A program made the translations under genes and the position numbers. A DNA stretch of 64,000 nucleotides from Streptomyces sp. SS1-1. Lineage in GTDB: Bacteria; Actinomycetota; Actinomycetes; Streptomycetales; Streptomycetaceae. The stretch covers positions 930,001-994,000 of the forward strand of contig NZ_WBXN01000004.1 of the NCBI RefSeq assembly GCF_008973465.1. Reading direction: 5' to 3'. Below, one piece after another: positions 59,596-64,000 of the stretch (positions within the stretch are counted from its first letter, which is position 1; each line of letters opens with the position of its first letter). The notes beneath the pieces are model-generated. The model was not told where the DNA came from. It did no database searches and saw only the letters and a program-made list of their open reading frames with translations.

Positions 59596-60819
59596 GTGAC
59601 TTCGACCTCCCCCCACACCAACTCCCCTGCCCCGCAACGGTTCCCGGTCGTCATCGTGGGTGCCGGCCCGGCCGGGCTGACCGTCGGCAACATCCTGCGG
59701 GCCGCCTCCGTCGACTGCCTGGTCCTCGAGACGGAGACGCGTGCGTTCATCGAAGAGCGGCCGCGCGCCGGCGTCCTGGAGGAGGGGGCCGTCCGTGGGC
59801 TGGAGCGCCGCGGCCTCGCGGACACCTTGCTGGAGCGGGCCCAGCGGCACACGGAGTGCGAGTTCCGGTTCGACGGGCGCCGCCACCGGTTCGCGTACAC
59901 GGAGCTGACGGGCACTCATCACTGGGTGTATCCGCAGCAGTTCCTCGTGACGGACCTGGTCCGGGAGTACGCGGACGTACGCGGCGGCGCGATCCGCTTC
60001 GGCGTGCGGGACGTCGAGGTGCACGACGTGGACGGCGACCGGCCCTCGGTGTCGTACGTCTGCCCGACGACCGGGCGGCGCGAGGTGGTGCGGTGCGACT
60101 TCGTCGCCGGGTGCGACGGGGCGCGCGGGGTGACGCGGGCCGCGCTGCCGGCGGGGAGCGTGCGGACGTCCCGCGGCGACTACGGCATCGGGTGGCTGGC
60201 CCTGCTCGCCGAGGCGCCGCCGTCGGCGGACTCGGTCGTGTTCGGCATGCATCCGCGCGGGTTCGCCGGCCATATGCCGCGCAGTGCCGACGTGACCCGC
60301 TACTACCTCCAGTGCCCGCCGGACGACGATCCGGAGAACTGGCCCGAGGACAGGGTGTGGGCGGAGCTCCAGGAGCGGCTCGGCGCGGAGGGCGCGCCGC
60401 CGCTGACGGAAGGGCGGCTGGTGGACAAGCGCGTCCTGGAGATGCACAACTACGTGGTGGAGCCTATGGTGTTCGGGCGGCTGCTGCTGGCGGGCGACGC
60501 GGCCCATCTGACCGCGCCCATAGCCGCCAAGGGCATGAATCTCGCGCTGCACGACGCCTTCCTGCTCGGCGACGGGCTGGTCGCCCGGCTCACGACGGGC
60601 GACTCCTCCGGGCTGGACTCCTACTCCGCCGCCTGCCTCGAACGGGTCTGGGACTACCAGGAGTTCTCGCACTGGCTGTCCGAGGTGTACCACGGTGTCT
60701 CTTCGGGCGACCCGTACCGCGCGGGCACCACCCTGGCCCGGCTGCGCCGCGTCTTCGACTCGCCGGTGGCGGCGCGGGCGTTCGCCGAGCAGTACCTCGG
60801 GCGGCCCGTCACACCCTGA
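59596..60819 (+). CDS. pobA: FAD-dependent aromatic hydroxylase, 4-hydroxybenzoate 3-monooxygenase-like
   Basis: 407 residues. FAD motif G22-x-G24-P-A-G27, R-A-G-V-L-E (substrate-loop), D-G motif in V-A-G-C-D-G-A-R-G, and the second FAD motif G-D-A-A-H-L-T-A-P. The T-H-H-W-V-Y-P-Q-Q-F-L and Y-Y-L-Q-C segments and overall length fit PobA, which makes protocatechuate from 4-hydroxybenzoate. No protocatechuate-degradation genes are adjacent. Confidence 0.86.
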   Translation: MTSTSPHTNSPAPQRFPVVIVGAGPAGLTVGNILRAASVDCLVLETETRAFIEERPRAGVLEEGAVRGLERRGLADTLLERAQRHTECEFRFDGRRHRFAYTELTGTHHWVYPQQFLVTDLVREYADVRGGAIRFGVRDVEVHDVDGDRPSVSYVCPTTGRREVVRCDFVAGCDGARGVTRAALPAGSVRTSRGDYGIGWLALLAEAPPSADSVVFGMHPRGFAGHMPRSADVTRYYLQCPPDDDPENWPEDRVWAELQERLGAEGAPPLTEGRLVDKRVLEMHNYVVEPMVFGRLLLAGDAAHLTAPIAAKGMNLALHDAFLLGDGLVARLTTGDSSGLDSYSAACLERVWDYQEFSHWLSEVYHGVSSGDPYRAGTTLARLRRVFDSPVAARAFAEQYLGRPVTP

Positions 60820-60836
60820 AGGTTCCGCGTGCCGCC

Positions 60837-61196
60837 TCAGTCGTGCGGCGGGCGGTCGCTGAGCCGGTGGTCCGCCACGTTCAGGGCCTCGTCGACGAGG
60901 CGGCGCAGATGGCTGTCGCGCAGGGAGTAGATCACCCGCCGCCCCTCCTTGCGCGTGTCCACCAGACCGGCGAGCCGCAGCCGGGCGAGATGCTGGCTGA
61001 CGGCGGGCCTGGCCGCTCCGCACGCCTCGGTGAGCGTCGTGACGTCCGCCTCCCCGGCGGTGAGGGCGTGCAGCAGGGTGAGCCGGGTGCGGTCCCCGAG
61101 CAGGGCAAGGAGTTCGGCGGCCAGGGCGAACTGCTCCTCGCCCGGACTGCGCGGATGCGCACCGTGCGCAGATGACAGGTGCATGCGTGCGCTCAT
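60837..61196 (-). CDS. ArsR/SmtB-family metalloregulator
   Basis: 119 residues. Winged HTH with C-G-A-A-R-P-A-V-S-Q-H-L-A-R-L-R-L-A-G-L-V and a beta wing G-R-R-V-I-Y-S-L-R; the C-terminal helix has D-S-H-L-R-R-L-V-D-E and ends H-R-L-S-D-R-P-P-H-D, possible metal ligands. I chose ATG at 61196, 6 nt after a CATTAT -10. Divergent from a CDF transporter, so probably a zinc- or cobalt-type sensor. Confidence 0.88.
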   Translation of the reverse strand: MSARMHLSSAHGAHPRSPGEEQFALAAELLALLGDRTRLTLLHALTAGEADVTTLTEACGAARPAVSQHLARLRLAGLVDTRKEGRRVIYSLRDSHLRRLVDEALNVADHRLSDRPPHD

Positions 61197-61208
61197 ACGC
61201 ACATAATG
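61184..61208. promoter_or_regulatory. Shared ArsR/CDF promoter-operator
   Basis: TGCGT-n8-ACGCA (61184-61201) next to overlapping divergent -10 boxes: CATAAT on plus (61202-61207) and CATTAT on minus (61208-61203). One bound repressor would block both promoters. Confidence 0.55.
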
Positions 61209-61258
61209 GCTCCGTGGGCGGCCGGCCGTCCACCTCCGCGCATCGGAAGGGGATCGCC

Positions 61259-62317
61259 GTGAGCGAGGGTCACCCGCAGGGGCAGGACGGACACCGGCAT
61301 CCAGGGAAGCAAGGGGGCCCGCACACCCGGGCGCCCCTCCGGCACCGCCTCGCCCACCTCCTGCGCCCGCACTCCCACGAGACCGCCGACAAGCTGGACT
61401 CCGCCCTGGAGTCCTCGGCGCGCGGGATGCGGGCCCTGTGGGTCTCCTTGCTGGTCCTCGGGGTGACGGCGCTGGCGCAGGCGGTCGTGGTCGCGGTCTC
61501 CGGGTCCGTCGCGCTGCTCGGCGACACGGTGCACAACACCGCGGACGCGCTGACGGCCGTCCCCCTCGGGATCGCCTTCGTCCTGGGCCGGCGCGCGGCG
61601 ACCCGCCGCTTCACCTACGGGTACGGCCGGGCCGAGGATCTGGCGGGCCTGGTCATCGTGCTCACCATCGCCGCGTCCGCGGTCTTCGCGGGCTGGACGG
61701 CCGTGGCCCGCCTGCTGGAGCCGCGCCCCATGCAGCATGTCCCGGTGGTGGCGGTGGCGGCGCTCATCGGCTTCGCCGGGAACGAGTGGGTGGCCCGGTA
61801 CCGCGTCCGGGTCGGGCGGGCGATCGGCTCGGCGGCGCTGGTCGCCGACGGGCTGCACGCCCGCACCGACGGGTTCACCTCGCTGGCGGTGCTGGCGGGC
61901 GCGGGCGGCGCCGCCGTGGGGTGGCGGTGGGCGGACCCGGTCGTGGGGCTCGCGATCACGGCCGCGATCGTGCTGGTGCTGCGGGACGCGGCGCGCGAGG
62001 TGTTCCGGCGGGTGATGGACGCCGTGGACCCGGCCCTGGTGGACCGGGTTGAGCGGGCCCTGCGGGACGTCCCCGGCGTCCGGGGTGTCGGCGAGCTGCG
62101 GCTGCGCTGGATCGGGCACCGGCTGCGCGCCGAGGTGGCCGTGGTCGTGGACGGCGAGGCGACGGTGCGTCAGGCGCACGCGATCGCGGTGGACGCCGAG
62201 CACGCGCTGCTGCACGCCGTCCCCCGGCTCACGGCGGCGCTGGTGCACGCCGATCCGGCGCCGGTGACGGGCGAGGAGGACCCGCACCATGTGCTCGCGC
62301 ACCACATGACGGCGTGA
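61259..62317 (+). CDS. Cation diffusion facilitator (CDF) transporter
   Basis: 352 residues. His-rich N-terminus (G-H-R-H-P, P-H-S-H-E), six membrane helices, metal sites H-N-x-A-D in helix II (D-T-V-H-N-T-A-D-A) and H-x-R-T-D in helix V (G-L-H-A-R-T-D), and a C-terminal cytoplasmic domain. Exports Zn(II), Co(II) or similar. GGAAGGGGA precedes the GTG at 61259; GTG 61214 sits 6 nt after the -10 and is a possible leaderless alternative. Confidence 0.92.
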   Translation: MSEGHPQGQDGHRHPGKQGGPHTRAPLRHRLAHLLRPHSHETADKLDSALESSARGMRALWVSLLVLGVTALAQAVVVAVSGSVALLGDTVHNTADALTAVPLGIAFVLGRRAATRRFTYGYGRAEDLAGLVIVLTIAASAVFAGWTAVARLLEPRPMQHVPVVAVAALIGFAGNEWVARYRVRVGRAIGSAALVADGLHARTDGFTSLAVLAGAGGAAVGWRWADPVVGLAITAAIVLVLRDAAREVFRRVMDAVDPALVDRVERALRDVPGVRGVGELRLRWIGHRLRAEVAVVVDGEATVRQAHAIAVDAEHALLHAVPRLTAALVHADPAPVTGEEDPHHVLAHHMTA

Positions 62318-62328
62318 GACATCGCGCC

Positions 62329-62892
62329 TCAGCCCGCGGCGACGCCGAGCCCCTCCAGGACGACGGCGTTGGGCAGTTCGGCGAACGCCTTGCCGGGGAC
62401 CAGCAGCTTGCCGCGCCGGCGGCCGCTGCCGACCAGCACGTACGGCAGGTCGACGACGGCCGGGTCGACGAGCAGGGGCCAGGAGGCGGGCAGGCCGATC
62501 GGGGTGATGCCGCCGTACTCCATGCCGGTCTCGCCGGTGGCGGTGTCCATGGAGGCGAAGGACGCCTTGCGGGCGCCGAGCGTACGGCGGACGACGCCGT
62601 TCACGTCGGCGCGGGTGGTGGACAGGACCAGGCAGGCCGCGAGCGTGGTCTCACCGCCGCGCTTCCCGGCGACGACCACGCAGTTCGCGGACGTCTCGAG
62701 GAGTTCCTGCCCGTAGTGCTCGACGAAGACGGCGGTGTCGGCCCACTGCGGGTCGGTGTCGACGTAGACGATCTGCTCGGCGGGGACGCTGCCGTGCCAG
62801 TTCCGTACGGCGTCGGCGACCGGGCCGATCAGGGCGTCGAGGCACTCGGGAGCGGGTGTGGCGGTGTCGAACTGTCCGATGGGTGCGTCCAT
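62329..62892 (-). CDS. YbaK/EbsC-family aminoacyl-tRNA deacylase
   Basis: 187 residues. E-L-L-E-T-S-A-N-C-V-V-V-A-G-K-R-G and T-P-I-G-L-P are family motifs; the lysine in A-G-K is the one conserved in YbaK/ProX proteins. Hydrolyses mischarged Pro-tRNA or related. A TAGCGT -10 lies 6 nt before the ATG. Confidence 0.9.
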   Translation of the reverse strand: MDAPIGQFDTATPAPECLDALIGPVADAVRNWHGSVPAEQIVYVDTDPQWADTAVFVEHYGQELLETSANCVVVAGKRGGETTLAACLVLSTTRADVNGVVRRTLGARKASFASMDTATGETGMEYGGITPIGLPASWPLLVDPAVVDLPYVLVGSGRRRGKLLVPGKAFAELPNAVVLEGLGVAAG

Positions 62893-62935
62893 GGCCGCAC
62901 GCTAACAGGCGCCCGGCCGCCGTCGGAGGGACGTC

Positions 62936-63508
62936 TCAGCGTGCGGGCGGGACGGAGACGGCGAGCATCCACTCGGCCGGGACGTCGCCCTGGTTGCCGT
63001 ACACGTGCGGGGCGTCGGCCTCGAAGGTGGCGCTCGCGCCGGCCGGGACGCGGTGGTCCACGCCGTCGACGGTGAGGGTCAGTTCGCCGGCCGTGACGTG
63101 CACGATCTCGACGGTGCCCACGGGGTGCGCGTCCGAGCTGCTGCTCTCGCCCGGCATCATCCGCCAGTGCCACATCTCCATCGGGCCGGGGGCCTCCGCC
63201 CCGGCGAGGAGCCGGCTGTGACTGCCGGCGTCGGTGTGCCACAGCCGGACGACCTGGTCGGCCGGGACGACCCGCACCTTCGGGCCCCGCTCGTAGTCGA
63301 GGAGCGTGGTGATGCTGACGCCGAGGGCGTCGCCGATCTTGACGACCGTGCCGAGGCTGGGGTTGGTGCGGGCCTGCTCGATCTGGATGAGCATGCCGCG
63401 GCTGACGCCGGCCCGGGACGCGAGCACGTCCAGCGTGAAGCCGCGCACCGTCCGCCAATGCTTGACGTTGCGTGCCAGGGACTGGGTCAGCAGGTCGAGG
63501 TCCGACAC
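62936..63508 (-). CDS. XRE-family regulator with cupin sensor domain
   Basis: 190 residues: N-terminal HTH (L-A-S-R-A-G-V-S-R-G-M-L-I-Q-I-E-Q-A-R-T-N-P) and C-terminal cupin barrel (G-T-V-E-I-V-H-V-T-A-G-E-L, P-H-V-Y-G-N). GTG start after AAGGA. Divergent from an EamA permease, a frequent pairing in which the regulator controls the permease. Confidence 0.92.
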   Translation of the reverse strand: MSDLDLLTQSLARNVKHWRTVRGFTLDVLASRAGVSRGMLIQIEQARTNPSLGTVVKIGDALGVSITTLLDYERGPKVRVVPADQVVRLWHTDAGSHSRLLAGAEAPGPMEMWHWRMMPGESSSSDAHPVGTVEIVHVTAGELTLTVDGVDHRVPAGASATFEADAPHVYGNQGDVPAEWMLAVSVPPAR

Positions 63509-63531
63509 ATTCCGTCCTTGCGGAGTCCAAT

Positions 63532-63589
63532 ATTTTAGATGACAGGGTCCACTGGACAGCACTACCGTGGGGTGCACCCGATCGTGCAC
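63532..63589. promoter_or_regulatory. Control region between XRE-cupin and EamA genes
   Basis: Minus-strand -10 TAAAAT (63537-63532); perfect palindrome GTCCA-C-TGGAC (63547-63557) just upstream of it; two GTGCAC copies (63572-63577, 63584-63589) 12 bp apart. The palindrome lies where a repressor would block the xre promoter. Confidence 0.5.
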
Positions 63590-63611
63590 GGAACTGTACT
63601 GCGAGGCTCTT

Positions 63612-64000
63612 GTGACAGCACTCTTCGCCCTGGCCACCAGTCTGCTCTGGGGTCTGGCGGACTTCGGCGGAGGCGTGCTGACCCGGCGCACCCCCGCGCT
63701 GACGGTGGTCGTCGTCTCGCAGGCCATCGCGGCGGCCGTGCTCGGCGTGATCGTCCTGGCCACGGGTGCGTGGAGCGAGGCGGGGCCGCGGTTGTGGTGG
63801 GCGGTCGCGGCCGGCTTGGTGGGCCCCGTGGCCCTCCTCTGCTTCTACAAGGCGCTCGCGCTCGGCCCCATGGGCGTGGTCTCCCCGCTCGGCACGGTGG
63901 GCGTGGCCGTCCCGGTCGGGGCGGGCCTCTTCCTGGGCGAGCGGCCCGGTCTGGTGCAGACGGCGGGGATCGCGGTGGCGGTGCTCGGAGTGGTCCTGGC
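63612..64000 (+). CDS. EamA/DMT-family permease, 3' end missing
   Basis: 129 residues visible from GTG at 63612: V-T-A-L-F-A-L-A-T-S-L-L-W-G-L-A-D-F-G-G-G, then three more hydrophobic segments and the EamA signature Y-K-A-L-A-L-G-P-M-G-V-V-S-P-L. About half the protein lies beyond the window. Probably regulated by the divergent XRE-cupin protein. Confidence 0.88.
   Translation, partial: MTALFALATSLLWGLADFGGGVLTRRTPALTVVVVSQAIAAAVLGVIVLATGAWSEAGPRLWWAVAAGLVGPVALLCFYKALALGPMGVVSPLGTVGVAVPVGAGLFLGERPGLVQTAGIAVAVLGVVL

Overview
The window is about 64 kb of very GC-rich DNA with tightly packed genes on both strands, GTG/TTG starts and Streptomyces-type families: a WhiJ-type regulator triad, a c-di-AMP-riboswitch cell-wall hydrolase, ECF41 sigma, MocR, ROK and DUF6493 proteins. 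It reads as ordinary Streptomyces chromosome. I saw no integrase, transposase, tRNA, rRNA or CRISPR array.

Layout. 1-5.2 kb: end of a plsC acyltransferase, then a complete ureABCFGD urease operon (minus strand) with a GlnR-type box in front. 5.2-9.2 kb: a TetR regulator divergent from a membrane protein, then 1.6 kb of decayed tandem repeats with a gene scrap, then a c-di-AMP riboswitch and an NlpC/P60 hydrolase. 9.4-11.2 kb: anti-sigma-like ATPase, WhiJ-like HTH and DUF397. 11.2-15.7 kb: biotin genes bioF and bioB-bioA-bioD, followed by a second decayed repeat block. 16.5-25.3 kb: methyltransferase, RHH/Doc toxin-antitoxin pair, MacB-type ABC exporter, GNAT, two CNNM/CorC proteins and an SGNH hydrolase. 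25.4-36.7 kb: LPXTG surface protein, purB, a mug-type glycosylase, an ABC-2 exporter divergent from a two-component pair, ROK and GntR regulators, an ECF41 sigma and an alpha/beta hydrolase. 36.4-45 kb: EamA permease divergent from a MocR regulator, a phosphatase-like gene scrap, a SWIM zinc-finger/DUF6493 operon and an ACT-GNAT protein. 45-64 kb: a PLP gamma-family enzyme with its Lrp regulator, M3-like DUF885 peptidase, SDR, Imm21, rhodanese/Lrp pair, sbcDC, FUSC, YigZ, SixA, a catalytically dead MshC/CysRS-like protein, CoA-binding protein, PobA-like hydroxylase, ArsR/CDF pair, YbaK, XRE-cupin regulator and the start of an EamA permease.

The most interesting thread is DNA damage. The SWIM-DUF6493 operon starts with a textbook RecA-independent (PafBC-type) promoter, TTGTCAGTG-N8-TACGGT, placed 7 nt before a leaderless ATG. 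A perfect TTGTCAGTG at the same position precedes an unknown 137-aa gene at 28.9 kb, and weaker versions precede sbcDC and a histidine kinase. With mug and sbcCD nearby, this suggests a locally dispersed damage response that includes two uncharacterised proteins. Second themes are: many leaderless-type starts (a -10 hexamer 6-8 nt before the start codon), two intergenic blocks of decaying tandem duplications, and several proteins that keep a fold but have lost its catalytic or metal motif (Doc-like toxin, ROK, MshC/CysRS-like). All statements are from reading the sequence; no database search was run.
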